In this document: positions 15,958 through 25,257 of the stretch, piece by piece
Layout: every line of letters begins with the position of its first letter
How positions within the stretch are numbered: position 1 is the stretch's first letter
From: Planctomycetaceae bacterium
Lineage (GTDB): Bacteria; Planctomycetota; Phycisphaerae; Phycisphaerales; SM1A02
DNA length: 64,000 nucleotides
NCBI GenBank assembly: GCA_947492385.1
Contig: CANLMX010000006.1
Coordinates: forward strand, 16,688-80,687
Direction: 5' to 3'
Made by a program: the position numbers and the translations under genes
Notes under the pieces: model-generated
What the model was told of the DNA's origin: nothing
The model's input: only the letters and a program-made list of their open reading frames with translations
Databases searched by the model: none

Positions 15958-18561
15958 ATGCGACCGGCCCCGCACCCATGCCCTGACCGCCATCAGGCAC
16001 CCCCGAGCGGGGCGTGCTCCCAGGGCCTCCGCCGCTTGGGAGCCATCTGCGTCGGGGCCGCACTCGCGCTTTCCGGCATTCCGGCATCAACTGCGCTGGC
16101 GCAGTCAGCACCCTCGCCCGCCGGCATCGACTACTTCGAGAAGAACGTCCGGCCCGTCTTCGTCTCGCACTGCTTTGGCTGCCACTCGGCGAACGCCACC
16201 AAGGTCCGCGGCGGCCTGCGCATGGACTCCTTCGCGGCGCTGCTTGCCGGCGGCGACTCCGGACCGGCCATCGTCCCGGGCGATGCGAACGCCAGCCTGC
16301 TGGTCAAGGCCATTCGGTACACCGACCCGAACACCGAGATGCCGCCGAAGGGCAAGCTCGCCGACGCCGAGATCAAGGCCATCGAGCAGTGGGTGGCGAT
16401 GGGCGCGCCGCATCCCGACGCCGTCGCCGGTCCCGCCGTGCCGCAGCAGCCTGCGTCGGGAATCGACCTCGAGCGCGGTCGGCGCTGGTGGGCCTATGTC
16501 GCGCCCGAGCGTGGCGCGCCGCCGACCGTCAGGAACGCTGCTTGGGTGTCCTCGCCGATCGACCAGTTCATCCTCGCGCGCGTCGAGGAAGCCGGGCTCA
16601 AGCCCGCCCCCGATGCCGACAAGGAAACGCTGGTACGTCGCGTCACCTTCGACCTCACGGGGCTTCCGCCCACCCCCGAGGAAGTCGACGCGTTCCGCAA
16701 GGACACGTCGCCGGACGCGTATACGCGCCTGGTCGACCGGCTGCTGGCATCGCCGCGGTTCGGCGAACACTGGGGTCGCCGCTGGCTCGACGTTGCCCGG
16801 TACGCAGAATCGAGCGGGAAGGAATCGAACATCGTCTATCCACACGCGTGGCGCTACCGCGACTACGTGATCGGTGCGTTCAACGAGGACAAGCCATACG
16901 ACGTGTTCCTGCGCGAGCAGCTCGCCGGTGACCTGCTTCCCTCGACGAATCCCGACGAGCAGGCCGAGCGGATGATCGCCACGGGGTACCTCGCCATCGG
17001 CACCAAGGGCCACAACACCCGCGGCGAGCCCCAATTCCGGGCCGACCTCGTCGACGAGCAGATCGACTCGATCGGGCAAGGGCTGCTCGCCACCACCATT
17101 GCCTGCGCGCGTTGCCACGACCACAAGTTCGATCCGATCCCGCAGCGTGACTATTACGCGATGGCGGGCATCTTCCATTCGACCGACACGCACTACGGCA
17201 CCTACCGCACGCCGGGGAACGACCATCCGTCCACGCTGCTGGAGATTCCTGCCGGTGCGAAGGTGCCCAACGGCCCGACGATGCCCGGCCCCATCCGCGC
17301 CGCCGCCGAGCAGCAGCTTGAACGTGCCGAGTCGGACATGAAGGACCTCGCGGGCCTGCGCCAGAAGGCACGCCAAGCGCGGATGCCCGGAAGCGGCGTG
17401 AAGCTCACCGCGCAGGAGCAGCAGCAGTTGGTCCGTGCGCGCAGCGCGGACGGGCGGGCGGAGGCCAGCGCCGACCAGCTGGCGCGGTTCGGGCCAGATG
17501 GTCGCGCCACCTCGGCGAACCGGCTGGCCATGGGGGCCTCCGATGCCGCGAAGCCCACGGACACGCGCATCCTGGCGCGAGGCGAGCTCTCGACGCCCGG
17601 CCAGCCCGTGCCGCGGGGCTTCCTGCAGGTGCTGGCCGCGCCCGGCGATCGCCCCATCCGATCGGGCAGCGGTCGCCGCGAACTTGCCGACTGGATCGCA
17701 AGCGAAACGAACCCGCTCACCGCGCGGGTGTGGGTGAACCGGGTGTGGCTTAACCTCTTCGGCAAGGGCATCGTCCCCACGCCGGACAACTTCGGTGCGA
17801 GCGGCGTGCGTCCGACCAACCAGCCGCTCCTCGACTGGCTGGCCGTCGACTTCATGGAGGGCGGCTGGTCCACGAAGCGCCTCGTCCGCGAGCTCGTCCT
17901 GAGCCACGCGTACCGCATGTCGGCCAAGGCCGACCCGAAGGCACTCGAGGTCGACCCCGACAATGCCCTGCTGTGGCGCATGCCCCGCCGGCGCCTGCCT
18001 GCCGAGAGCATTCGCGACGCGATGCTCATGGCCTCCGGCCAGCTGGACCTGACGCCGCCCGTCGGATCCCCCGTGGCGTTCCTCGAAGGCGCCGACCGCA
18101 ACCCGGTGGTCGACCGTGCGCTCGCGGGCGAGGCACTGTGCCGCTCGGTGTACCTGCCGGTCCTGCGCGACCGAGTCGACGAGATGCTCGACATCTTCGA
18201 CTTCGCCGAGCCGGCCTACGTCACCGGCGATCGCGACGAGACCAGCGTGCCCACGCAGGCCCTCTTCATGATGAACAGCCCGCGCGTCCTCGCGGCCGCC
18301 GAGGCCATGGCGACGCGGGTGCTCGGAGAGCGCCAATCCGAGGCGGACCGGATCACGCGCGCGTTCCAACTCGCGGTCGGGCGAAAGCCCTCGCAGGCCG
18401 AGATGGTCGCTGTACGGTCATTCTTCGGCGACTTCGCGGGTGCGCAGACCGGCACGGAGGGGCGTGCGGCCAAGGCCCAGGCGAAGGGCCAGGAGCGCGC
18501 CATGTGGGCGGCGTTCTGCCAGGCGCTCATGCAGGGCGCCGAGTTCCGGATGGTGGAGTGA
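15958..18561 (+). CDS. Planctomycete cytochrome c protein with PSCyt1, DUF1549 and DUF1553
   Basis: The 867-residue protein has the planctomycete-specific order. An N-terminal signal region is followed by a C-type cytochrome domain with the heme-binding motif CFGCH (residues 76-80). DUF1549 follows (QFILARVEEAGL..., DLTGLPPTPEEVDAF, RFGEHWGRRWLDVARYAES). DUF1553 begins around ELADWIASETNPLTARVWVNR. A second C-x-x-C-H (CARCH) lies in DUF1549 just before DHKFDPIPQRDYY, and that motif is typical of the family. The protein is exported and probably works in the periplasm. The precise reaction is not known; a redox role in polymer breakdown has been proposed. The DUF1501 gene follows 13 bases later, the usual pairing. 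Confidence 0.93.
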   Translation: MRPAPHPCPDRHQAPPSGACSQGLRRLGAICVGAALALSGIPASTALAQSAPSPAGIDYFEKNVRPVFVSHCFGCHSANATKVRGGLRMDSFAALLAGGDSGPAIVPGDANASLLVKAIRYTDPNTEMPPKGKLADAEIKAIEQWVAMGAPHPDAVAGPAVPQQPASGIDLERGRRWWAYVAPERGAPPTVRNAAWVSSPIDQFILARVEEAGLKPAPDADKETLVRRVTFDLTGLPPTPEEVDAFRKDTSPDAYTRLVDRLLASPRFGEHWGRRWLDVARYAESSGKESNIVYPHAWRYRDYVIGAFNEDKPYDVFLREQLAGDLLPSTNPDEQAERMIATGYLAIGTKGHNTRGEPQFRADLVDEQIDSIGQGLLATTIACARCHDHKFDPIPQRDYYAMAGIFHSTDTHYGTYRTPGNDHPSTLLEIPAGAKVPNGPTMPGPIRAAAEQQLERAESDMKDLAGLRQKARQARMPGSGVKLTAQEQQQLVRARSADGRAEASADQLARFGPDGRATSANRLAMGASDAAKPTDTRILARGELSTPGQPVPRGFLQVLAAPGDRPIRSGSGRRELADWIASETNPLTARVWVNRVWLNLFGKGIVPTPDNFGASGVRPTNQPLLDWLAVDFMEGGWSTKRLVRELVLSHAYRMSAKADPKALEVDPDNALLWRMPRRRLPAESIRDAMLMASGQLDLTPPVGSPVAFLEGADRNPVVDRALAGEALCRSVYLPVLRDRVDEMLDIFDFAEPAYVTGDRDETSVPTQALFMMNSPRVLAAAEAMATRVLGERQSEADRITRAFQLAVGRKPSQAEMVAVRSFFGDFAGAQTGTEGRAAKAQAKGQERAMWAAFCQALMQGAEFRMVE

Positions 18562-18574
18562 CCAGGAGGATTCC

Positions 18575-19990
18575 ATGAGCCTGTGCAACAACCGCTTCAC
18601 CAGCTGGACCCGGCGCGATGCGCTGCAGGCGCTCTCGTGCGGCTTCGGGCTGCTTGCCTTCGCGGGCATCGCCAACCAGGCGCAGGCGCGCGCGCTCCGC
18701 CGGGACGAAGACGAGGGCAATCCGCTCTCACCGAAGTCCACGCACCTCGAGCCGCGCGCGAAGCGCATCATCTTCCTCTGCATGTCGGGCGGTCCGAGCC
18801 ACGTCGACACGTTCGACCACAAGCCGCGCCTGGCGACCGACGCCGGCAAGACGCTGGGCGGCACGCGTGCGGGCGCGCAGCTTCTGCCCAGCCCGTTCAA
18901 GTTCAACCGCGCGGGCAAGAGCGGCCTCATGATCAGCGAGATCATGCCCCGCATCGCGGAACACGCCGACAGCCTGTGCCTGCTGCGCGGCATGAACACT
19001 GCCGTGCCGGCCCACGCGCAGGCAAGCGTCCTGATGCACACCGGGAGCTTCCAGTTCGTGCGTCCTTCGCTGGGTGCGTGGACGCTGTACGGCCTGGGCA
19101 CCGAAAACCAGAACCTGCCGGGGTTCATCACGCTCAATCCGCCTGCGGGAAACGGCGGCGCGCAGAACTACGGTGCCGGCTTCCTGCCCGCCGTCTACCA
19201 GGGCACCCGAGTGGGCCTCGAGCGAAGCGCCCGCCGCAACGGCGGCGACGGCGGGATGCCGAACCTGAGGAACCCGAAGCTCACCGCGGATGCGCAGCGC
19301 GAGCAGCTCGACCTGGTGCAGAAGCTGAACCGCACGCGCCTCATGCGCGACCGCAGCGAGGACCAGATCGAGGGCGTCATCGAGAGCTACGAGCTGGCGT
19401 TCCGCATGCAGGCCGAGATGCCGGACCTCATGGACCTGGCCGGCGAGAAGCCGAAGACGCTCGAGATGTACGGCATCGGTCGCGGCAACGACTCGTTCGC
19501 GCGCCAGTGCCTGATGGCGCGTCGCTTCGCCGAAAAGGGCGTGCGATTCATCGAAGTGAACCACGGCGGATGGGATACGCACCGCAACCTGAAGGCCGAC
19601 CTCGAGCGCCAGGCCGCCGAGATCGACCAGCCCATCGCCGCGTTGCTCGCGGACCTCAAGCAGCGCAAGATGCTCGACGACACGCTGGTCGTTTGGGGCG
19701 GCGAGTTCGGGCGGACGCCCTATGCCCAGGGCAACGACGGCCGCGACCACAACCACAAGGGCTTCACCATGTGGGTGGCGGGCGGCGGCACCAAGGGCGG
19801 CTTCAGCTACGGCGCGACCGATGAACACGGCATCGAGGCCGTGGACGGCAAGATGGACATCCACGACTGGCACGCCACCCTGCTCCACCTGATGGGCATG
19901 GACCACGAACGCCTGACCTACCGCTGGGCCGGCCGTGACTTCCGGCTCACCGACGTCAAGGGCAGCGTCCACCGGGGCATCCTGGCCTGA
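18575..19990 (+). CDS. DUF1501 family protein with Tat-like signal
   Basis: The ATG at 18575 follows a clear AGGAGGA Shine-Dalgarno site, which settles the start among several upstream options. The 471-residue product begins with a Tat-type leader: TRRDALQALSCGFGLLAFAG then a hydrophobic run ending in AQA. The core has the sulfatase/alkaline-phosphatase-like fold of DUF1501. Typical blocks are FLCMSGGPSHVDTFDHKP, NHGGWDTHRNLKAD and VVWGGEFGRTPYAQGNDGRDHN, whose Asp and His residues would bind metals. It is co-transcribed with the PSCyt1/DUF1549/DUF1553 gene. The biochemical role of the pair is unknown. Confidence 0.94.
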   Translation: MSLCNNRFTSWTRRDALQALSCGFGLLAFAGIANQAQARALRRDEDEGNPLSPKSTHLEPRAKRIIFLCMSGGPSHVDTFDHKPRLATDAGKTLGGTRAGAQLLPSPFKFNRAGKSGLMISEIMPRIAEHADSLCLLRGMNTAVPAHAQASVLMHTGSFQFVRPSLGAWTLYGLGTENQNLPGFITLNPPAGNGGAQNYGAGFLPAVYQGTRVGLERSARRNGGDGGMPNLRNPKLTADAQREQLDLVQKLNRTRLMRDRSEDQIEGVIESYELAFRMQAEMPDLMDLAGEKPKTLEMYGIGRGNDSFARQCLMARRFAEKGVRFIEVNHGGWDTHRNLKADLERQAAEIDQPIAALLADLKQRKMLDDTLVVWGGEFGRTPYAQGNDGRDHNHKGFTMWVAGGGTKGGFSYGATDEHGIEAVDGKMDIHDWHATLLHLMGMDHERLTYRWAGRDFRLTDVKGSVHRGILA

Positions 19991-20020
19991 CCACGGCCTC
20001 CTGCCGGGCGATATCGTGAT

Positions 20021-20039
20021 GGACCCCGGTGCGGGGTCC
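20021..20039. other. Perfect hairpin directly before the MscS-type start codon
   Basis: GGACCCCG-GTG-CGGGGTCC is an 8-bp stem with a 3-base loop, lying 31-49 bases after the DUF1501 stop and one base before the ATG at 20041. It may terminate the upstream operon or mask the downstream start. A TATCGT hexamer at 20012-20017 could be a -10 element. Confidence 0.4.
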
Positions 20040-20040
20040 C

Positions 20041-21591
20041 ATGCAAGCCGAAGCCAGCGGTTTCCCCTTCTCGACCCTCCTCGCCCTCGTCGGGTTCCCC
20101 TACGCGGCGCTCGCAGGCGTGCGTGCCCTCAGGCCGTCCGTGGGCGGCGGGGCGGTCTACGGCGGATCGCTCCTCGCGTTCGCGTTCCTGGGTTTCCTTG
20201 CGTGGATGGGTGTCGAGCTCGAACTCCCCATCACGATCGCGGCAGCGGCCGGGAGCGAGCCGAAGGTCGTCGACATCCCGTTGTGCAGGACCCTCGCCGA
20301 GGCATCCGCGGGCTCGGCGGTGAGCGCGTTCCTCGTGCGCACCATGGACCTTTGGCTCCGGACCCACGGCAAGGAGCACCTGCTCCAGTTCCAACGGATC
20401 GTGCTGTGGCTCGTCGGCGTGGTGCTCTCGATGGTGGTCATTTACCAGGTCCATTTCGCAGCGACCCTTCCGATCCGGACCGCGGTGCTCTCGATCGGTG
20501 GTGCGTCGGTCTTCATCATCGGCCTCGCGCTGCAGTCGGCGCTCGGCAACGTGTTCGCCGGCTACAGCCTCCACGCCTCGCGGGTGTTCCGCAAGGGCGA
20601 TCACGTGCAGCTCGGCCTTCCGGGCTCTGGGAGCTCGGTGGTTGGCAACATCCTCGACAGCACCCTTGCCACCACGCGGATCATCACGCGCGACGGTCAG
20701 GTGCTGGTGGTCCCGAACGGCACGCTCCTGTCGAAGGACTTCATGAACCTCGACCAGCCGACGTCCCGGCTGCGCGAGAAGGTCCGGGTCGGGATCTCGT
20801 ACGAGGTGCCGCCCGCACGCGTGAAGGACGCCGCGCACGGGATCCTTGCGACCGAGCCCAACGTCCTCCGGGATCCCGAGCCCGCGGTGTGGCTGGCCGA
20901 CTACGGCGACTCGTCAATCGTCTACGAGATGGTCTTCTGGATCCCTGGATACGGCGTCCGCGACGAGACGCTCGACCGGGTACGCACGCGGCTCTGGTAC
21001 GCGCTCAAGGACTGCGGCATCGAGATCCCCTTCCCGATCCGCACCGTGCGCATGGCCGGCATGGACGAGGAGCGCGCACGCGCGGAGCTGGAGCAGCGCC
21101 GCGCGCACGATGCCCATGAGGTGCTCCGCCGTTGCGCGCTCTTTGCCGACGGCGCCATCCGCGAAGCGGAGAGGCGCGAGGTCGCCCACGCAGCGATCGA
21201 GGTCGTGGTTCCTGCGGGCGACTACGTCGTGCGCCGCGGCGAGCAGTCGGACTCCATGTTCGTGGTCGCGGAAGGCACGTGCGAGGTGGTCCTTCCATCT
21301 GGACAGCGCGTGCCCATCGGGCCTGGCGGGCACTTCGGGGAAATCGCCCTTGTCACCGGCGAACGCCGGACCGCCGACGTGGTATCCGCGCATGGGATCG
21401 CTCGGCTGCTGAGGCTGCCCAAGGCGAGCGTCGAGCCGATCCTTGCGCGCCACGGTGAGTTCCAGACCAAGTTCACGGCCGTTGCACACGAGCGCAGGAG
21501 CGCGGCCCTCGGCGAGGGCCTGCAGCCCGGGATGGTGCGTCGGGCGTCGGGCTTCGCGCGTGCGGTGTTCCGCCTCATCTCGCCCTTCTGA
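20041..21591 (+). CDS. MscS-type mechanosensitive channel with C-terminal cyclic-nucleotide-binding domain
   Basis: The product is an inner-membrane protein of 516 residues. About four TM segments lie in residues 8-165, and the pore-lining helix matches MscS (GGASVFIIGLALQSALGNVFAG). The cytoplasmic beta domain continues with GQVLVVPNGTLLSKDFMN and GISYEVPPARVKDAAHGIL. Residues 360-480 form a cyclic-nucleotide-binding domain whose phosphate cassette is intact (HFGEIALVTGERRTADV). Related channels (the SynCaK/MSL-like CNB group) are gated or modulated by nucleotides. A GTG at 20029 would add four residues. No kinase or cyclase gene is nearby to show the ligand. Confidence 0.9.
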   Translation: MQAEASGFPFSTLLALVGFPYAALAGVRALRPSVGGGAVYGGSLLAFAFLGFLAWMGVELELPITIAAAAGSEPKVVDIPLCRTLAEASAGSAVSAFLVRTMDLWLRTHGKEHLLQFQRIVLWLVGVVLSMVVIYQVHFAATLPIRTAVLSIGGASVFIIGLALQSALGNVFAGYSLHASRVFRKGDHVQLGLPGSGSSVVGNILDSTLATTRIITRDGQVLVVPNGTLLSKDFMNLDQPTSRLREKVRVGISYEVPPARVKDAAHGILATEPNVLRDPEPAVWLADYGDSSIVYEMVFWIPGYGVRDETLDRVRTRLWYALKDCGIEIPFPIRTVRMAGMDEERARAELEQRRAHDAHEVLRRCALFADGAIREAERREVAHAAIEVVVPAGDYVVRRGEQSDSMFVVAEGTCEVVLPSGQRVPIGPGGHFGEIALVTGERRTADVVSAHGIARLLRLPKASVEPILARHGEFQTKFTAVAHERRSAALGEGLQPGMVRRASGFARAVFRLISPF

Positions 21592-21629
21592 CGAGGCGAA
21601 TTGCGCTCCGGGCCGGGCTACACTGCGGC

Positions 21630-22925
21630 ATGCAGACAGCCGCCGAGATCCCGGTCGCGACGCCCGCAGACCTGCAGCCCCTGCCCGGGGAGGATCCCCC
21701 GACCGCCGTGCTGCGCGTGGTCGGCTCGCTCGGCGGCATTGCGCAGGTCGTCCGGCCCAACGGCCGCATGGGAAGCGTGTTGGTGACCGACCCTGCCCTC
21801 GTGAAGCAGGTGCTCGTGCGCGGCTCGATGGACGAGGACCTGGGGCTCATCCGCAACTTCGCGCTGCGCGCCGCCGCTCCGCACGGGCTCATCTCGCTCA
21901 CGGGTGCCGAGCACCGCAAGGTGCGCGTCGCGATGGCGCCGTGCTTCCGCGGGAACGGGCTGGCGCCGCTCGAGTCCGCGCTCGACCGGCGCCTTGGACA
22001 AGGCCTCGACGAATGGCCGGTGGACCAGGAGTGCGGCGCGGCGAAGCTGCTGCTCGAACTCCTCACGAAGGTCTTCATGGAGTGGGTGCTCGGGCCGCTT
22101 GAACCCGCCCGCGAGCGCGAGCTCTGCGCGGCCGAGCAGGCGCTGCTTGAGGTCTTCCACCACGCCATCCCGGACCTCAATCAGCTGTGGCCCGGCTCCG
22201 ACGGCGAAGGTCCCGTCTCGTTCGACCAGATGGTGACGCGGTTCTTCGCGCTACGCACGCTGATCTCGGACACGATCGAGCGGTCCCCGCAGGGCATGAT
22301 GGCCCAGCTCGACCAGATGCTGCCGCCCCAGGGCGCGGGCCTGCCGCGCAGCGCGCAACTGACCGACCACGCGATCCACCTGCTGCTGGCCGGGCTCGAC
22401 ACCGTGTCGCAGACCACCGGGCTCCTGCTCCACCACATCGGGCAGAATCCGTCGATCGGGGACCGCATCGCGGCCGAGGCGAGATCGTCGGAGGAGCCCA
22501 TCTTCACCGAGGCGTGCATCAAGGAGATCCTGCGGCTCTATGCGGGCGTGCCGGTCGCGGTGCGCGTGACAAGCGCGCCGGTCGAGGTGCGCGGCCACGT
22601 CATCCCGGCGCACCGTCCGATCATGGCATTCCTCATCTGCATGCAGCGCGACGAGCGCTCCTTCGAACGGCCGCTCGAGTTCCTGCCCGAACGATGGATG
22701 GAAGGGTCGCCGTTGCGCATGGACCTGTCGGCCTCCATGCCGTTCGGTACCGGGCCGCACATCTGCTTGGGTGAAACGGCGGCGAAGCTCATCATGCGGC
22801 GCACGGTGCCTGCCGTCTGCTCGCGGTTCCGCGTCCGTTCGCTCGACACCGGCCTCGTTCCGGTGCTCGTGCGCATCGTGGCGCTTCCCATGCGGGCGCC
22901 GCGCGTGGTGCTTTCGAGGCGCTGA
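21630..22925 (+). CDS. Cytochrome P450
   Basis: The 431-residue protein has all core P450 marks. The I-helix oxygen groove is LLAGLDTVSQTT (residues 252-263), the ExxR motif is E299-I-L-R302, and the heme loop is PFGTGPHICLGE with the axial ligand Cys379. It has no membrane anchor, as is usual for soluble bacterial P450s. The substrate is not predictable, and no ferredoxin or reductase gene is adjacent. There is no Shine-Dalgarno site; a TACACT hexamer ends 5 bases before the ATG, suggesting a leaderless mRNA. The next gene starts 2 bases after the stop, so it is probably the first gene of a run extending to about 25.9 kb. Confidence 0.93.
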   Translation: MQTAAEIPVATPADLQPLPGEDPPTAVLRVVGSLGGIAQVVRPNGRMGSVLVTDPALVKQVLVRGSMDEDLGLIRNFALRAAAPHGLISLTGAEHRKVRVAMAPCFRGNGLAPLESALDRRLGQGLDEWPVDQECGAAKLLLELLTKVFMEWVLGPLEPARERELCAAEQALLEVFHHAIPDLNQLWPGSDGEGPVSFDQMVTRFFALRTLISDTIERSPQGMMAQLDQMLPPQGAGLPRSAQLTDHAIHLLLAGLDTVSQTTGLLLHHIGQNPSIGDRIAAEARSSEEPIFTEACIKEILRLYAGVPVAVRVTSAPVEVRGHVIPAHRPIMAFLICMQRDERSFERPLEFLPERWMEGSPLRMDLSASMPFGTGPHICLGETAAKLIMRRTVPAVCSRFRVRSLDTGLVPVLVRIVALPMRAPRVVLSRR

Positions 22926-22927
22926 CC

Positions 22928-24076
22928 ATGCCGATGCACGCTGCGGCCATCCTCGTCGCGATCGTGCTCCTGGGCGATGGCGACGCCGCGCCCGCCCCCG
23001 TGGCCGTGCCCGTCCCGGCCGTCCCGCCGCCGACCGAGCTGCGCCCGTTCGACCACGTCCTCGTCGTCAGCGTCGACGGCCTGCGACCCGACGCGATCGA
23101 CGGTCCCGAGGACGGCCCGCTGCCCGCGTTCCGCCGGCTCATGCGGGGTCCGCACACGCTGCAGGCGCGCACCGACGCGGACCTCACCATCACGCTCCCG
23201 AACCACGTGTCGATGGTCACGTCTCGCCCGGTCGGCGGGCCGCTGGGGCACGGGTGGACCGACAACGTCGACCCGCCCGCCATCCGTCACGGCGGCACGC
23301 TCCACAAGCGGCGCGGCACCTACGTCGCCAGCATGTTCGACGTGGCGCACGACCGCGGCGTGGCCACCGCGGTGATCGCCACCAAGAGCAAGTTCGCGCT
23401 CTTCGCGCAGAGCTTCGACGACGAGAACGGCGCCCCCGACGCCGAGGGCGCCGATGACGGTCGGTGCAAGGTCGACCTGCTCGTCACGGCGCGCACCAGC
23501 GACGACGCGCTCGAGATGGCGCTGGCGCGCCTGCGCACGGCCAAGGGGCGGTCGCTGAGTCTGGTGCACTTCGCGGTCCCGGACTTCGTGGGGCATGCAC
23601 TCGACTGGGACCTGCGGCCGGGATCGCCGTACCGCCAGGCGGTTGCCGAGGTCGATGGTGCGTTGCTGCGCCTGCTGGCTGCGATCGACGGGGATCCTGC
23701 GATCCGCGGCCGCGTCGCGATCATCCTCACGGCGGACCATGGCGGCGGCGTTCCTGCCAAGACCCACACCACGAACGCCGACCCACTGAACTACCTGATC
23801 CCGTTCATCGTGTGGCTCGGTGCCGACACGGAGCCGCAGGAACTGTCCGCGCTGAACGGCGATCGACGTGCCGTGCTGCCCGCCGGGCAGTGGGCCCCGC
23901 GCGACCTCGCGCCCCCGCCGATCCGCAGCGCCGAGGCCGGGAACCTGGCACTGCAGCTGATGGGCCTGCCGCCCATCCCGGGCTCGGTTGCCAACGCGAC
24001 GCACGACCTGCGCGTGCTGCCCCGAGCACGGTCGGACGCGGCTTCCACGGCGCCCCCTGATGGGGTTGCGCGGTGA
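22928..24076 (+). CDS. Alkaline-phosphatase superfamily phosphodiesterase/phosphatase
   Basis: The 382-residue product has a hydrophobic, Pro/Ala-rich N-terminus that could be a short signal peptide. Metal-site motifs of the nucleotide pyrophosphatase/type I phosphodiesterase branch are present in order. These are VSVDGLRPDAID (first Asp), the nucleophile Thr in DLTITLPNHVSM, PDFVGHALDW with its Asp and His, and TADHGGG, plus a later His (KTHTTNADP). It would cleave a phosphate ester or diester outside the cytoplasm. It starts 2 bases after the P450 stop and its own stop overlaps the next GTG, so the three genes are likely translated as one unit. Confidence 0.85.
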   Translation: MPMHAAAILVAIVLLGDGDAAPAPVAVPVPAVPPPTELRPFDHVLVVSVDGLRPDAIDGPEDGPLPAFRRLMRGPHTLQARTDADLTITLPNHVSMVTSRPVGGPLGHGWTDNVDPPAIRHGGTLHKRRGTYVASMFDVAHDRGVATAVIATKSKFALFAQSFDDENGAPDAEGADDGRCKVDLLVTARTSDDALEMALARLRTAKGRSLSLVHFAVPDFVGHALDWDLRPGSPYRQAVAEVDGALLRLLAAIDGDPAIRGRVAIILTADHGGGVPAKTHTTNADPLNYLIPFIVWLGADTEPQELSALNGDRRAVLPAGQWAPRDLAPPPIRSAEAGNLALQLMGLPPIPGSVANATHDLRVLPRARSDAASTAPPDGVAR

Positions 24077-25233
24077 CCGCCGAAGTGCCCGGTCGCACGG
24101 CCGACGGCGGCACGTGCCACGTGTTCCATGCATTCGAGGCCGCGTTCGCTGTCGACCTCGAGCGTGCCGAGGCATTCCTGCGCGCGCACGACGGCACCCG
24201 CACCGGGCTGGCCGGCGGCGGGCGCAACGTCGGCGGCGAGGACTTCGAGCCGCGGCCCCTGCGCACATCCGTCCCCGTGGCCACCGTGACCGCAGCGGGC
24301 ATCGCGAGCACCGCGACCGCCCACGTAACGGTCTTCGACTTCGGCGCAATCTCGGTCCGCATCGACTTCCCGCTTGCCGGTTCGGTCGAGGCGCTGACCG
24401 GGCTGTCGCGCGCATTGGTCGGCAACGCCGCGCTTCGCGATGCGGCCCGCGACGCGGCAGGCCGGGTGCTTGCCGAGATCCTTCCCGCATGCCAGCGCCC
24501 TGCACTTTCCGAGCATGGAGAGGACTACGCCGTGTTCAGCCTGCCTCCGGTGGCGGGCGGTCCGCGCGCCGGGCTTCCGGACGCGCTGATGGCCCGCATC
24601 CTGCGTGCCGAGGAGGGTGCGCTCGGGTCGGACGAGGTCCGCGACGCGGTGGCATCCGTGGTGGGCTATTCCACCGACGACCTCGCGGTGGTCGACTGGA
24701 ACGCCGCGATCCTGGTCGACCCGAGCCCTGGCGACGCGCTTGCGGTGCTCGAGTTCGCGAACGTCGAGCTCACCGAGATGCGGTGGCTCGACGGACGGCT
24801 CGACCGCGCGCTGGACGAGGCCGTGCGCGCCGCCGCCGATTCGCTGCGAGGCCCGCGCGTCCTGGGCATCCGCGTCCTCCACCATGCTCGGCGCATCGCC
24901 GAGATGCAGGTGGATGCCGTGGCGCTCTACGAATCCGTGAACAACGCGCTGAAGCTCCTGGGCGACCAGTGGCTCGCGCGGCTCCATCAGGCCGCCGTCC
25001 GTCGCATGCATGTCGACGACTGGGAGCGGTCCATCCTGCGCAAGTCCGAGGCGCTTGATTCGATCTACGGCAAGATCCGCGACCGCCAGGTGCAGGTGCG
25101 CGCGGAGCTCCTCGAGTGGATCATCATCGCGCTGATCGCGGTCGAGATCGTCCTCTTCGTGGCCGGATGCACCACGGTGAGCGGGACCAACCGTTCGCAA
25201 CTGAACATGGTCAGCGTGGAGCGCGAGCGCTAG
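24073..25233 (+). CDS. RMD1/DUF155-like membrane protein, C-terminus fused to M48 lipoprotein leader
   Basis: The 386-residue product starts at a GTG overlapping the preceding stop (GTGA). Residues 1-340 resemble the RMD1/DUF155 pattern: a beta-rich N-terminal half, a helical region (VLEFANVELTEMRWLDGRLD and following), and a near-terminal membrane segment introduced by a conserved R-x-E-L-L-E-W (LLEWIIIALIAVEIVLFV). In that family the protein normally ends shortly after this segment. Here it runs in frame into AGCTTVSGTNRSQLNMVS, which is the lipobox and first residues of an M48 peptidase lipoprotein, and stops at an amber codon (25231). RMD1 assignment is moderate; the fusion is directly visible. 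See the two entries below. Confidence 0.6.
   Translation: MTAEVPGRTADGGTCHVFHAFEAAFAVDLERAEAFLRAHDGTRTGLAGGGRNVGGEDFEPRPLRTSVPVATVTAAGIASTATAHVTVFDFGAISVRIDFPLAGSVEALTGLSRALVGNAALRDAARDAAGRVLAEILPACQRPALSEHGEDYAVFSLPPVAGGPRAGLPDALMARILRAEEGALGSDEVRDAVASVVGYSTDDLAVVDWNAAILVDPSPGDALAVLEFANVELTEMRWLDGRLDRALDEAVRAAADSLRGPRVLGIRVLHHARRIAEMQVDAVALYESVNNALKLLGDQWLARLHQAAVRRMHVDDWERSILRKSEALDSIYGKIRDRQVQVRAELLEWIIIALIAVEIVLFVAGCTTVSGTNRSQLNMVSVERER
25162..25233 (+). other. Fusion junction and in-frame amber codon between RMD1-like and M48 sequences
   Basis: Codons 25162-25170 encode the A-G-C of a lipobox. The next 20 codons match the usual start of M48 lipoproteins ('GCTTVxGTxRSQLNxVS'). TAG at 25231-25233 replaces a sense codon, and translation continues in the same frame as LGEEAYAEMLG, exactly as in the family. 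One base change (CAG to TAG) would explain the stop. The M48 signal peptide itself is absent; the RMD1-like membrane helix stands in its place. Confidence 0.7.
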
Positions 25234-25257
25234 CTCGGCGAGGAGGCCTACGCCGAG

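Noticed and set aside
16105..18369. A 754-codon minus-strand open frame opposite the PSCyt1/DUF1549/DUF1553 gene
   Set aside because: Typical GC-driven shadow frame; the plus strand carries CFGCH and the full DUF1549/DUF1553 signatures.
22538..24505. A 655-codon minus-strand open frame across the P450 and phosphodiesterase genes
   Set aside because: Arg/His/Ala-rich shadow crossing two real plus-strand genes and their junction; no domain visible.
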